Positions 20,745 through 32,238 of a stretch of 64,000 nucleotides of DNA are shown here, one piece after another; position 1 is the stretch's first letter, and the number at the start of each line of letters is the position of its first letter. The position numbers were made by a program, and so were the translations under genes. Source of the DNA: Panicum virgatum (taxonomy: Eukaryota; Streptophyta; Magnoliopsida; Poales; Poaceae); contig NC_053146.1 in the NCBI RefSeq assembly GCF_016808335.1, forward strand, positions 9,865,015 through 9,929,014, written 5' to 3'. The notes under the pieces are model-generated. The model did no database searches. It was not told the origin of the DNA and was given only the letters and a program-made list of their open reading frames with translations.

Positions 20745-22718
20745 GTGCACACACCCCCAGCAAGGAAGGGCAAGGCAGCCATAGCGCCCGGTGCGAAGGC
20801 ACCCTTCGTGCACGAGCGCATCGGGAGAGTTCCCGTAAGGGAGCGAATCCGTGACACTCGCGGGCACGCTGGCGACGGCGACGCCCGCAACGTCATCGAC
20901 GGCAGGAGGTACACCCCTCGACGGGGTGGACGCTTCGACCCGGAGCACGACAGGGGTGAGTCCCCGGAACCTCCGGGCACCCGGGTGTTCAGCCGGGAGA
21001 TCCGAACTGCATCTTTCCCCCCGCGCTTTCGACAACCCAACACCCTCGTCAAGTACTCGGGTGAGACTGATCCTGCAGTCTGGCTCAATGACTACCGCCT
21101 AGTGTGCCAGCTAGGCGGCGCGATGGAGGACGCGGTCATCATCCGCAACCTTCCTCTTCATCTTGCTGACGCCACACGAACATGGCTCGAGCACCTGCCT
21201 GCGGATCAGATCCACAACTGGGCCGACTTGGTCCATATCTTCGTGGGCAATTTCCAGGGCACATACGTGCGCCCTGGGAACTCCAGGGACCTCAAAGGGT
21301 GTCGCCAGAAGCCCCGCGAGTCCCTGCGTGACTACATGCGACGCTTCTCCAAGCAGTGCACCGAGCTCCCCAGCGTCACCCACGTCGAGGTCATCAACGC
21401 TTTCCTCGAGGGTACGACCTGCAGGAACCTGGTGCATGAGCTCGCGAGAAGCCGACCCATCAACACCAATGAGTTGTTCGACGCTACCACCAACTACGCC
21501 GCCGGCGAGGAGGCCGTTGGTGCCATCTTCGACGACAAATCGAGCAAGCGCAAGGACGATGCGCCCGCGGAGGGCAGCAACGTCAAGCCCAACGCTCCCG
21601 CCAAAAAACTGAAGCGGGGGAGGATGGGAAAGAAGCCGGTCCCATCGAACCAGCGCGGGTCGGGGCAGGCAGAGGACTCCGAGGAGGCCTTCGCTGCCGC
21701 CCCGGACCGCAAAGGGCCTCGAGGCCCCCCTCTAGGTGGTGGTGGCCAGTTCAATGACATGCTTAAGAAGCCGTGCCCTTACCACAAGGGCCCGTTCAAT
21801 CATACCCTCGAGCAGTGCGAGATGCTCAAGAAATACTACAACCGCGTCGCGCACCGCGACGAAGACAAGAAGAAGGATGCTGGCGACAAAGATGGAGATG
21901 ACGAGTTCCCCCCAGTGGAGAACGCCTTCTTCATCTTTCGAGGAGCAATGACGAATATGACTTCTCGGCAGCGCAAGCGTGAGCGCCGCGAAGTCTTTTC
22001 CGTCACCAAAGCCACGCCATCCTACCTCGACTGGTCGAAGGATACCATCACATTTGGCCGCGAGGACCACCCCGACTACGTCCCGCATCCGGGACGGTAT
22101 CCGCTCGTTGTCGACCCCATCATCGGCAACACCCGCTTCTCCAAGGTGCTCATGGACGGAGGCAGTAGCCTCAACATCATGTACGCCCCCACCTTGGAGC
22201 TCATGGGGATCGGACTGGACAAGCTTCGCCCCAGCAAGTCGCCATTCCACGGCGTCGCGCCGGGGAAGCGAGTCCAACCCCTCGGCAAGATCGATCTGCC
22301 TGTGTGCTTCGGCACAGCAGCCAACTTCCGCAAGGAGGTACTCACTTTCGAGGTGGTGGGGTTTCGAGGATCCTACCATGCCATCCTAGGTCGTCCTTGC
22401 TACGCCAAGTTCATGGCCGTCCCCAACTACACCTACCTCAAGCTCAAGATGCCGGGTCCAAAGGGCGTCATCACCATCGGCTCTTTGTTCGAGCACGCCT
22501 ACGAGTGCGACGTTGAGTGCGTTGAGCGCGCGGAAGCTCAAGCGGAGGACGAGGCCCTCGCAGCCACCCTCGACAAAATGGCAAGCGAGGCCTTGGACTC
22601 CACTCACCGACACGCCGGGAGCTTCGAACCCGCCGAGGGTATCAAGAAGGTGCCCCTCGACCCGAGTCACCCCATCGACAAGGCGTTGCGGATCAGCGCC
22701 AACCTCGACGGCAAATAG
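20745..22718 (+). pseudogene. Element A gag capsid and aspartic protease
   Basis: Same frame as the preceding piece. The capsid (retrotransposon gag) domain runs from about YSGETDPAVWLNDYRLVCQL to NAFLEGTTCRNLVHELA, with the typical WADLVHIFVGNFQGTY. It is followed by a basic stretch and a zinc-binding-like motif, CPYHKGPFNHTLEQC. The protease has DGGS as its active-site loop (VLMDGGSSLNIMY) and the later AILGRPCYAKFMAVPNYTYL. These proteins assemble the particle and cut the polyprotein. The frame ends at TAG (22716-22718), where RT should follow directly in the same frame; again one C-to-T change would make the stop. Confidence 0.85.
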
Positions 22719-22721
22719 GAA

Positions 22722-24161
22722 GTGGTGCTCGTCGATTTCCTCCGCGCCAATGCAGATATCTTTGCGCGGAGCCCCTCGGACATGCCTGGCATACCGAGGG
22801 AGGTCGCCGAGCACTCCCTTGATGTCCGACCCAACTCCAAGCCGGTGAAGCAGCGCCTGCGACGCTTCGACGAGCTCAAGCGCCGGGCGATCGGCGAGGA
22901 GTTGCAGAAACTTCTGGCGGTCGGATTCATCAAAGAGGTATTCCATCCCGAGTGGCTAGCTAATCCAGTATTAGTGAAGAAAAAGAGTGGAAACTGGAGG
23001 ATGTGTGTAGATTACACTAGTTTAAATAAGACATGTCCGAAGGTTCCATTTCCTTTGCCACGAATTGATCAGATTGTAGATACTACTGCGGGATGTGAAC
23101 TCCTATCCTTTTTTGATGCCTATTCCGGTTACCACCAAATCAAGATGAAAGAGTCCGACCAGTTCGCGACTTCTTTTATCACACCCTTCGGCATGTACTG
23201 CTACGTTACAATGCCCTTTGGCCTCAGAAACGCCGGAGCCACATACCAGCGGTGTATGCTCCAAGTTTTCGGAGACCATCTCGGGCGGAGCGTAGAGGCA
23301 TATGTCGATGATATCGTTGTAAAATCTAGGAAGGCGGACGACCTGGTTGTCGATCTCAAAATCGTGTTCGATTGCCTACAGGCCAAGGGGGTGAAACTCA
23401 ACCCCGAGAAGTGCGTGTTCGTGGTGCCTCGAGGCATGCTCTTGGGCTTCATTGTCTCCCAGCAGGGCATCGAACCCAACCCTGAAAAAGTCTCGGCCAT
23501 CACTTGGATGGGACCGATCCGAGACCAAAAGGGGGTACAGAGGGTTATGGGATTCCTAGCGTCCCTTAGCCGTTTCATCTCGCGTCTCGGTGAGAAAGGC
23601 TTACCCCTGTACCGACTCTTAAGGAAAACCGAGCACTTCACATGGACCCCCGAAGCCCAAGAAGCCCTCGAAAGGCTGAAGCCGTCGCTCACTCGCGCCC
23701 CCATTCTCACACCACCTACGGACGGTGAGCCCCTCTATCTGTACGTAGCTGCGACGACCCAAGTGGTCAGCGTGGTGATCGTGGTCGAAAGACAAGAGGA
23801 GGGTCATGCTTTGCCCGTCCAACGACCGGTGTACTACATCAGCGAGGTGTTGTCTGAAACTAAGACACGCTATCCGCAGATTCAAAAACTGCTCTACGCA
23901 GTGGTTTTGGCTCGGCGCAAGCTGTACCACTACTTCGAGGCTCATCCCGTCACCGTGGTCTCATCTTTCCCCTTGGGAGAGATAGCCCGCAACCGGGAAG
24001 CCGAGGGTAGAATTGCCAAATGGTCTGTGGAGCTGATGGGAGAAACACTCACCTACGCCCCCCCGCAAGGCGATCAAGTCCCAAATCTTGATGAAAACCT
24101 CAGCTACCTGCACCGCAAATCCAGGGCAAATGCTGGACAGTGTACTTCGACGGATCGGTGA
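22722..24161 (+). pseudogene. Element A reverse transcriptase
   Basis: Continues the gag-protease frame after the stop. RT blocks are clear: GNWRMCVDYTSLNKTCPKVPFPLP, LSFFDAYSGYHQIKM, FGLRNAGATYQRCM and the catalytic YVDD at residues 194-197 (23301-23312). Thumb and connection regions follow, including the start of the RNase H connection (YPQIQKLLYAVVLARRKLYHYFEAHP). The reading frame fails near a run of seven C at 24058-24064 and runs to a false stop at 24161. The catalytic Asp residues of RT are kept, but the polyprotein is not continuous. Confidence 0.9.
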
Positions 24162-24823
24162 TGAAAATCGGCGCTGGAGCCGGCCTACTCTTCATCTCAC
24201 CCCTCAGAGAACACATGCGATACGTGATACGTTTGCATTTCCCCGCCTCTAACAACATGGCGGAGAACGAGGCCCTTCTCAGTGGCCTCCGCATCGCCAT
24301 CGAGCTCGGCGTCAAACGCCTCGACGCGCGCGGCGACTCTCAACTCGTCGTCGACCAAGTAATGAAGGAGTCTAGCTGTCACGACCCGAAGATGGAGGCG
24401 TACTGCAGCGCAGTGCGCCGCCTCGAAGAAAAATTCGACGGCCTTGAGCTCAATCATGTCCCGCGCAAGTACAACGAGGACGCCGACGAACTGGCCAAGA
24501 TCGCGTCGGGGCAGACCACCGTCCCCCCGAACATCTTCGATCGCGATATCACCAAGCCCTCCGTCGAGTTCAAAGATCCGACGGAGCCAGGCCCCTCGTC
24601 CGCTGGGCCCTCCGGCGAGAACTCCTCGGCGGACGAGGCCGAACCCATGGACATTGACTTCGGGACCACCTCTGCGAACGAGGCCGAAGCAATGGAAGTC
24701 GACGAGGCCCCCACCTCACGAGATTGGCGTGTCCAGTACCTTGACTGGATGACTCGAGGGGTCCTACCCTCGAACCGTGCTCAGGCACGGCACCTCATGA
24801 GATTGGCGTGTCCAGTACCTTGA
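24140..24823 (+). pseudogene. Element A RNase H
   Basis: In a different frame from RT, this encodes the RNase H fold that removes RNA from RNA:DNA hybrids. Catalytic positions are visible: D in YFDGSVMKIGAGAG, E in NMAENEALLSGLRIA, D in DARGDSQLVVDQV, and a later LNHVPRKYNEDADELAKIA. After the domain comes a linker leading to integrase. It ends where a 79-bp duplication shifts the frame. Confidence 0.85.
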
Positions 24824-24876
24824 CTGGATGACTCGAGGGGTCCTACCCTCGAACCATGCTCAGGCGCGGCACCTCG
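24720..24876 (+). repeat. 79-bp tandem duplication breaking pol
   Basis: GAGATTGGCGTGTCCAGT begins at 24720 and again at 24799, and the two units are almost identical. Because 79 is not a multiple of three, it shifts the frame between RNase H and integrase. Confidence 0.92.
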
Positions 24877-25273
24877 ATAGGCGGGCCAAGTCCTTCGTCC
24901 TAATCGACAACGAGCTACACAAGCGCAGTCCCTCGGGTGTCCTGCAACGATGCATCCCCATCCCCGAGGGCAAGGAGCTTATTCGCGACATCCATGCCGG
25001 CGTCTGCGGCCATCACGCCGCGCCGCGTTTCGGCAAGGCTTCTACTGGCCCACCGCGGTCGCTGACGCCACTGACGTCGTGCGGACCTACGAGGGTTGCC
25101 AGTTCTATGCTCAAAGGACACACCTCCCGGCCCATGCCCTGCAGACCATCCCCATCATGTGGCCGTTTGTCGTATGGGGACTGGACCTCGTCGGTCCACT
25201 GAAGAAGGCGACCGGGGGCTTTACCCACTTGCTGGTGGCGGTCGACAAGTTTTCCAAGTGGATCGAGGCTTGA
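24828..25273 (+). pseudogene. Element A integrase, N-terminal and first catalytic part
   Basis: The zinc-binding N-terminus is split over two frames: IHAGVCGHHA in one, and GFYWPTAVADATDVVRTYEGCQFYA in the other. The first Cys of the usual CxxC is replaced by Tyr (TYEGC), so the HHCC finger is probably not functional. The core starts with WGLDLVGPLKKATGGFTHLL, giving the first catalytic Asp. The frame then stops at TGA (25271-25273) after KWIEA, where Arg is usual; a CGA-to-TGA change fits. Confidence 0.85.
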
Positions 25274-26019
25274 CCCATCGGCAAGATCAAATCCGAGCAA
25301 GCAGTTCTGTTCTTCACCGACATCGTCTTCAGGTTCGGGGTCCCAAACTCGATCATCACTGACAATGGCACCCAGTTCACAGGCAAGAAGTTCTTGACGT
25401 TCTGCGACAGTTTCCACATACGTGTGGACTGGTCGGCTGTGGCACACCCACAGACGAACGGGCAAGTGGAGCGTGCCAACGGCATGATCCTCCAGGGACT
25501 GAAGCCGAGAATCTTCAACAAGCTGAACAAGTTCGGCCGGAGGTGGCTCACAGAGCTACCCTCGGTCATTTGGAGCCTGAGGACGACCCCGAGCAGAGCC
25601 ACGGGCTTTTCCCCGTTCTTCCTCGTCTACGGCGCCGAGGCTATACTCCCCACTGACTTGGAGTACGGATCGCCGAGGCTCAAGACATACCAAGAGCAAC
25701 GAAACCAGCGAGCTCGCGAAGACTCGCTGAACCAAGTGGACGAGGCTCGGGACATGGCGCTTCTCCACTCTGCGCGCTACCAGCAGTCCTTGCGAAGGTA
25801 CCAAGCGCAGAGGGTCCGGCGCCGAGACCTCAACGAATGGGACTTGGTGCTGAGGCTTCGACAGAACAATAGGGGCCGCCACAAGCTCTCACCTCCGTGG
25901 GAAGGACCGTACATAATCGCCAAGGTGCTCAAACCCGGCACCTACAAGCTGGCAAATGAAAAGGCGAAGTCCTCACCAACGCTTGGAATATACAACAGCT
26001 ACGTCGCTTCTATCCCTAA
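25274..26019 (+). pseudogene. Element A integrase, core and C-terminus
   Basis: Continues in the same frame as the previous piece. The second catalytic Asp lies in NSIITDNGTQFTGKKF and the Glu in HPQTNGQVERANGMIL. The C-terminal part carries RFNE/GPY-like sequence (LSPPWEGPYIIAKVLKPGTYKL). A frameshift near 25960 separates this from the expected end; in the shifted frame a stop falls at 26017-26019. Integrase would insert the cDNA and make the 5-bp target duplication. Confidence 0.85.
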
Positions 26020-26581
26020 AACTTCAAGTTTTTTGTACATTTGCTTGTACTCGCATCTTCAAATTCCCGAAACAATAAAGTACGCTTTACTGGTTTATTT
26101 TTGGGAACCATCCGGGCCCTCGAAGGCTAGGATGCGCGCTAACTCTGAGGTACGCTCGGTTTTACCCTCGGCAAAGCCGAGCCTCCCTCGGGGGCTACTA
26201 CGGGGGGAACCCCCGAACGTCCCCAAAAAAGTCGCTAATGTTTTTCGAAATATTTTCGTCTCGACCCTAAGTTTCTCATATCCTTGGAAAAAACAGACGC
26301 GAGGCGTAAGCAACTACGGTACGGGGCCGGCCGAGTTGCGGGGCCACCTACGCCTCCGGGATACGGCACCCCCCTCACCACCCTACGCCTACGTTGCTTT
26401 TGAACGCGAACCCCCTCGCAGACGTTCGTCCAAGTCGCATACAAGAACATGGGAATAAAGTAAAGGAACACAGGCTCGAACACACAAGGCCTCGCGGGCC
26501 ACACATTCAAATTACGAAACAAAATCTTTTATATTCAAAGGATGCGATTACAAAGCGCGACTATGATAAACACTAATCTAT
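26020..26581 (+). other. Spacer between pol and the antisense gene
   Basis: Non-coding. It contains a copy of the polypurine-like motif CCTCGGGGGCTACT (26186-26199), nearly identical to the true PPT at 52058. Confidence 0.5.
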
Positions 26582-27069
26582 TTACAATGGGCCTCGAGGC
26601 CCAACTTTCCTACAGGCTACCATCCCCCCTTGCGGGTCTTCAGGGGCGTCGAATTCGGCGATGGGAGGGATGTCTGCCTCGAGCTTCTCGGCGAGAACGG
26701 TGGCGAACTCCTCCGCGGCTGCGTCGGCTTCATCCATAATGGCCGATGCGGCGTCCGCGTCAGCGTCATCGGGAACGACGTACCCCGACGACACCCTCTG
26801 GAGATCCATGAGGTAATGCGTCGAGGCGACGGCGAGAGCCCGAAGGACACCAAGGCGGAAGGTGCTCTTGGCATGCTCGGCAATCTGACCGCCTAGCGCG
26901 CGCAGGCGGCTGATCACCGAACTGCCTGATACGGCACCCTCCCCCTCGAGCTCTTGACACACGCTCACGGCGGTCTGCTCCAGCTCGGCAAACTCCATCT
27001 GTGCCGCCGTGAGCGCGGTGTGGACCGCTTCCTTCGCCGCGGTCTCGTCCGCCACCTTTTGCCTCAGCT

Positions 27070-27135
27070 CTGAGCAAAGGAAATCGACATTAGTCACAAA
27101 AGAAAACAAATCGACAAAAAATCGAAGGTACTCAC
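27070..27135 (-). other. 66-bp intron of the antisense gene
   Basis: Donor ACAG/GTGAGTACC and acceptor TTTGCTCAG/AGCTGAGG on the minus strand. The length is a multiple of three, so the frame also reads through if it is unspliced. Confidence 0.65.
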
Positions 27136-27673
27136 CTGTCATGTTATTCTGCGCTTCCTCCCTCTGGGTACGGGCGGCCTCTTCGAGCGAGGACAAGGAG
27201 GCTTCCTTCTCTCTAAGGGCGGCCCCCATGTTCTGGAGGGCCACTTCCTTCCCCTCGAGGGCCTCGCCCTTTTCCCGGAGGGTCCCGGTGAGCGCGACCA
27301 CGGCCACCTACTTATGGAGGAGCTCGGCCTTCTGCTGCTCGAGCGTCGTGCTGAGGCGCTGCAGCTTAGCGCTCTGCACCTCCGCCTCGCGAGCTCTCTC
27401 CTCGAGCGCCGTCCGAAGGCGCTGCAGCTCGGCAGTTTGCGCCTCGGCCTCCCGGGCCTTCTGCTCTGCTGCCGCCCTCTGGACGTCTCGCTCACCAGCA
27501 ACCCGCGCCAGCTCCTCCTCCAGCGCCTGCTGACGCGCTCCCAGATCGGCCATTTTTGTGTTGGCGTCGATATTTTTGAGCACTAGCTCGGCGTTGTGCT
27601 GCCCGAGCTGGCTCATCTGGGAGTACAGCCGGTTCATCTCGGTGCTCTTCTCGCGCGAGATTTCCCTCAGCTG

Positions 27674-27752
27674 CTGCAAAGGGGGAGGGCGTGGGTGAAG
27701 ACGCGTAAAAGCTAAAACCGAATCCGAGCAATTTCCGGGGGGAAATATTTAC
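27674..27752 (-). other. 79-bp intron of the antisense gene
   Basis: Donor GTCAGCCAG/GTAAATATT and acceptor CCTTTGCAG/CAGCTGAGG on the minus strand. Confidence 0.65.
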
Positions 27753-28084
27753 CTGGCTGACCTGGTAATCCGCATTCTGATGGAGCTGATAGGCGCGGTC
27801 GAGGGCCTGCAGGATCTCGCGACCGACGCCCATCTGCTTGTTCGAGGCCTCCTCCTCCTCCTGCTCCTTGCGGAGGAACTCCGAGGGGACCCCGGACGGG
27901 ACGATCGCCCCGAGGTGGCTCCCCTCGGACGCCCCCACTTCGAGCACGCCCGTGTTGGCCGACGCGAACTCGGCGATGTGTGCGGCAGCGCTCGCCGCAG
28001 CAGCGGGGTCGATGTCCATCGAATCCCCGTACTCCTCGCTGCTGTCCGGCAGCTCCACCACCGCTGTCACACCCCCTTGCGCCG

Positions 28085-28089
28085 TTGGC
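28085..28089 (+). repeat. Left TSD of the array (TTGGC)
   Basis: Identical to 47200-47204. Falls inside an exon of the element A antisense gene. Confidence 0.9.
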
Positions 28090-28296
28090 TGTCACACCCT
28101 GAAATTTTTGGATTTCAGGATGTGATTAAAATTAAAAATAAAACAACAATTTTCTCATAATTTTAAAATTTTTACAACATTTATTTTTCTTCACATGGAA
28201 TTTAGTAAAAATAAATAATTGGTTGTTTTTCTAAATCTAAATGAGGTTGTTTGTTTGCATTCATGCAGCTTTGCATTGTTTTATTGCTTGTGGTTT

Positions 28297-28333
28297 GATT
28301 TGAATTTAAATTCGTGGAGTTTAAATTCAAATC
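28297..28333 (+). repeat. Perfect 14-bp inverted repeat in the LTR
   Basis: GATTTGAATTTAAA (28297-28310) and its exact reverse complement TTTAAATTCAAATC (28320-28333) with a 9-base loop. It is present in all five LTRs at the same place. Confidence 0.9.
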
Positions 28334-28509
28334 GAATTTGTTTAAATCTTTTTGCAAAAAGAAAAATAGGAAAAATCTTTTCGACCAAAATTAACAGTTC
28401 GGCCCATTTCTCTTTTTCTTTTCTTCGCAGCCCAATCGCAATCCGATCCGCACCGGCCCAACCCAGACCCTTCTCTTGGCGCGCAAGCCAACAACTCTCC
28501 ATCGCCTCC

Positions 28510-28517
28510 TATATAAA
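28510..28517 (+). promoter_or_regulatory. LTR TATA box
   Basis: TATATAAA in a GC-rich context, about 420 bp into the LTR; repeated in LTR 2 (32659), LTR 3 (36815), LTR 4 (40968) and LTR 5 (45113). It is the likely U3 promoter of the element. Confidence 0.6.
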
Positions 28518-30593
28518 CACCGCCCCCCTGTTGTTTTTTTCGCGCAGCAAGCCATGCCGCCGCCGGCCCTAGGCCCCTCCCGCCGTTGCCCCCTGAGCGA
28601 GCCCCTCCTTTTCCCTGTGTGCATGCGCATGCGCTGCGCACCTGCAGGCCGCTGCTTTCCCCTGTGCGCCCAGGCAGCAGGACGCTGAATTCCTGTCCTG
28701 TGCTGCCCCCAGGCCGCCTGTTTCCCTGCCGTGTGCTGCTGGCTCCCATCGTCCCTGCCTGCTGCCTTGCATGCATGCACCTGCAGGCACAGGACCGTGC
28801 GTCCCTGCGCGCGCCGTGCCAGGCCACTGCAACCCCCTGCGCCGTTTCCTTCCTGCTGCGTGGCCGCTGCTGTTCCTTCCGGTTTCGATTCCGACCGTCT
28901 CGCCATGGCCAAGCGGTAAAACGGTTTCCCCTCGATCTCACCGTTTTAGATCCGTTTTTGTTCATTCTTGCTGCGTTAGTTTTGTTTTAGTGTAAGCTGT
29001 CGTTTAGTAGTGCTTTTAGATCGTAGATCTTGTTTTAAAGTAAATATAGATTTAATTTGTTTAATAACTATTTGAAACTAGCCTTTCTAATTAAAAGTAA
29101 ATTAGAGCTCTATACCGGTTTTCATTAATTAATGTTAATTCGATTAAATATCAACTTAAATGCATCTTTTATATAACTTGTTTAGAAGACCATGTATCAT
29201 AAAATTTTACACTTAGATGCTCTCACTTATCTTTTATTTGCTAGTTAAATAATTAATTGGTATAAGTCATACATAAACTTTATAAATAAAATTTGATTAA
29301 GTGCAACTTCATCTTTCTGATATAAATTCACATGAAATATTTATAATTTGGATATTTCTTTCAAATATCCTTTACATGTATTTTTTTTTCTTAATTAAAA
29401 TAAATCCAACTTATAGTTTCTTTCTGTTATAATATAAATCTTCCGATAGCTGTTTCTTTTCAACCGTAGCTTCGTTTTCCGCGTTTCTTGCGTTTTCGTA
29501 ACCGTAGCACCAAGCCCTATCCTTTAGAGCGTTCTTTCAAAGCCTTTCTTTTGTTTTGGTGTACTGTTCTTAGTCGTTCTTGTTATTTGCTTTGTATGTT
29601 TGCTCGGTGATTGCTCCGAGTAGGAGGATCGTTGTTCGAAGATTGAAGATCAAGTTTTCCATGCGAGCAAGAGCTAAAGAGCAGTAAGAGTAGCTTTCGT
29701 TGGAGAAAGTCAAGTGACCCTAACCATCTTTCTGTCTATGCTTATTTACAAGAGTATTATGATGATTTAATTGGAACATGGAGAACCACCCAAGAAAACC
29801 GTACAACCACAATACTATATGGCTCTGGTCTTGGCTTATTAATTAGAGACTCTAGCTTGTGACAATCTTACCGAAAGGGCAAGAGGGGATGCATCGACGG
29901 GGTATAGCTCGGTCCTCTTGGGGCAATTGGTATTGTTTAATGGTCCTTTGGCAAGGTACCACCTCATTAGGACAGTGTTATGACTGCTTTGGCTTGAAAC
30001 CTTAGCGGATTGTCATGGGTTAGGGAATCTTTGTAAAGGCCTCGTAGCGTCCCTATGCAATCACACCTCGAAAGTGTGGTATTGTGCCTAGCTAGCACAT
30101 TGCGTGGTTGGGTTCAAAGTTCTTCGGAATTTTTACGCGAATTGTGGTGAAAGTGTACAACCTCTGCAGAGTTAAAACTAACCGGTTAGCCGTGCTCACG
30201 GTCAAGAGCGGCTTGGACCCTCACATGATTAATAAACTTAAAGATGGATATAAATCACATTCTGGTTATTTCTTGTGGCCTTGCTGAGTACCAACCATAA
30301 GTGTACTCACCCTTGCTTACTGCTGCTCAGAAGGAGAAGGTGTATAAAGATTTCTGAAGATGTTGCTGAGTTCTAGGCGTACGCTACCCCCAGTCGATTG
30401 CCTGTGAAGTTTGGAGCCTTCGTTTCCAGGATAAGCTGTATAACTCTGATAGTCTTTTATTTGTTGTATTTCTCTTTTTCGTGATACTGTTACTGATTAT
30501 TCACTTATGATGTCTCTATATGTATGAAACTTGATCCTGGTATACATATAGTTATGCATTTGGTTTTATCCTTAAAACCGGGTGTGACAGAAG

Positions 30594-30605
30594 TGGTATC
30601 AGAGC
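30594..30605 (+). promoter_or_regulatory. Primer-binding site (initiator Met tRNA type)
   Basis: TGGTATCAGAGC, four bases after the LTR, is the standard plant PBS complementary to the 3' end of initiator Met tRNA. Repeated after LTRs 2, 3 and 4; absent after LTR 5, as expected for the last LTR. Confidence 0.9.
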
Positions 30606-32220
30606 TGTATCGACTGTAGGACGTAGCCTAGATAGCAATGGTCGCTTCCTAAGGTCTATTTAGTCACAAAAGCAATTCCTACTTTACCCTTGACCTCTTT
30701 GGTGAATAATTTCACTCTTTGACCATTTTCTTTCCTCAGTCAGCCTTGATAACTCACCTTTCTCTCCTGACTATCTTTTCATTTGCACTTCATTATTTTG
30801 CAAATGTTAGATCCTCAACCTGTCTATTTATTTATTTTCGTGGATCACTTCCTGAATTCGATCATACCTCCCCCTTGATGTATGATTTTCCAAATTTCAT
30901 CCAGCTCACCTCCTTTTGATACGCTGGTGAAGTTGCTCCTTTAAATTCTTTTTAACTTACCTTTTTGGACCTATCTCCCCTTTGCTTTATTTCACAATGT
31001 GCTCAGTGTCTCTCCTTTCTTTCCAAATAAATGCCGCTTTGGATTCATCCCTTGACTTTTGATTCCAAAGTATATGTTCTAATTCAAAAAAAATTTAGAT
31101 GATCCGTGCCCCGTGTCCTCATGCTTGTCCAAGTCATCTGAAGAATGGAGCTGCTAGTTCATCAAGAGCAACAATAAACAAGATGAGGGAGGCACATGCC
31201 ACCAACGCTGAAGCAGGAAGATATTCCCATGTTTAGGATGTCCCCTTCTAACACTATTAACAACGTTTAGCATCGTTCCTTGATCGTGTTGACTGGTGGA
31301 ATTCAGTGTTTGCATGATGATGCTTGTCTTTATGACCTTGTTTGATTCGCTTCTTTGTAATGATTGTCGGTGTATTGTGGGTCTTCTACCTACGATAACA
31401 TCGGTTGCCTAGAGGGGTTCTTTTGTACCTCCCACCTCCTTGTTATCCTCCGTCTTTTTACCTAATCCTTTAAAGGATGTCAAGAAAGAAGTTCATGGCA
31501 ACACTCGTCTACAATGATCAACAAATGAAAGAAACTGAAGACAAAAAAAATGCACTCTTTTCCTTTTTTTTTTGTTACCCCCATGTCTTTTCCCCCCTCC
31601 ACCTTGATTTATTTAAGTTGCGACTACCAAGAGTTGGTGAAAAGAAGGATGATGATCAACCCAAGAACCAAAGCTCCAATAGCCATTCACTCGGTCAGAC
31701 GTCATCAGTTGATCCCCTTGCCAAGACGGATGATCAGGATACCTCTGCCAAATGAGAATGCCATCAGTCTCCAATTCTCATGCCACCACGCGTCGCCAAG
31801 ATACTAAGCCAAGAAAATCATGTTTCTACAACGCAGTGGCTGCCTGAGGAGGTATGAAAATATCTGAACTTTATGGTTGGTTTATCTTCGTCACTTTACT
31901 TGAAGGTTATGAGATGTGTTTGTGGACTTGAGAAGTGATACCATATACTCAAGCCAGAAGAAGCAACTAAGCTCTATTCAAATCACTTTATCAAGGTACG
32001 AAGGATGTTCTTCGAAAGATGTGTCAACAAAGTTGTGGAAAGAATGGAAGTTAAAGGAGGAATTAGATTGAGTATCCGCGAAGTGTTTTGTGTGAGTTAT
32101 CAGGAATTAAGAAGAATACATTGCAAGAAGGAATAACTGAGAAGAAAGTTATATGTGTTGGATGCTACCCACCTAAACCTTTGTCTCTTGCTATCCTTGT
32201 GAATCTCGGGACGAGATTCC

Positions 32221-32238
32221 TTTTAAGGGGGGTAGTTC
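32221..32238 (+). promoter_or_regulatory. Polypurine tract of internal domain 1
   Basis: TTTTAAGGGGGGTAGTTC directly precedes LTR 2; it is the priming site for plus-strand DNA. The same tract precedes LTRs 3, 4 and 5. Confidence 0.85.

Larger units (their letters stand above)
26582..28084 (-). pseudogene. Element A antisense gene, 3' half
   Basis: The C-terminal part of a minus-strand gene inside element A. Exons are about 28084-27753, 27673-27136 and 27069-26582, separated by GT-AG introns of 79 bp (27674-27752) and 66 bp (27070-27135). The product is a long coiled coil rich in Gln, Glu, Ala and Arg (EISREKSTEMNRLYSQMSQL; REKGEALEGKEVALQ) with an acidic tail. The 5' half lies at 47205-49439, on the far side of the tandem array. 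Such antisense genes are known in Tat-lineage elements; their role is unproven. Confidence 0.75.
28090..30589 (+). repeat. Array LTR 1 (2,500 bp)
   Basis: TGTCACACC to GGTGTGACA. It is the most distinct of the five: it has two ATGCGC units where the others have three (near 28622), and private variants TTAACAGTTCGG, GTTTAAATC, GCTGTCG and GCATTTGG. Confidence 0.95.
30590..32238 (+). other. Array internal domain 1 (1,649 bp, no gag or pol)
   Basis: Begins four bases before the PBS and ends in the PPT. The largest frame (31477-31755, 92 residues, MSRKKFMATLVYNDQQMKE) matches no family known to me and its length changes between units with homopolymer indels. The final CTCGGGACGAGATTCC motif is typical of gypsy-type 3' ends. 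Confidence 0.85.

Noticed and set aside
28342..28965. 207-residue minus-strand ORF in the array LTR and its counterparts in the other LTRs
   Set aside because: It lies in the GC-rich part of the LTR, overlaps frames on the plus strand, and changes with hexamer and 11-bp indels between copies. It is not treated as a gene.
31477..31755. 92-residue ORF in each array internal domain
   Set aside because: Length varies between units (92 residues, broken, or 109) through homopolymer indels, with no known domain.
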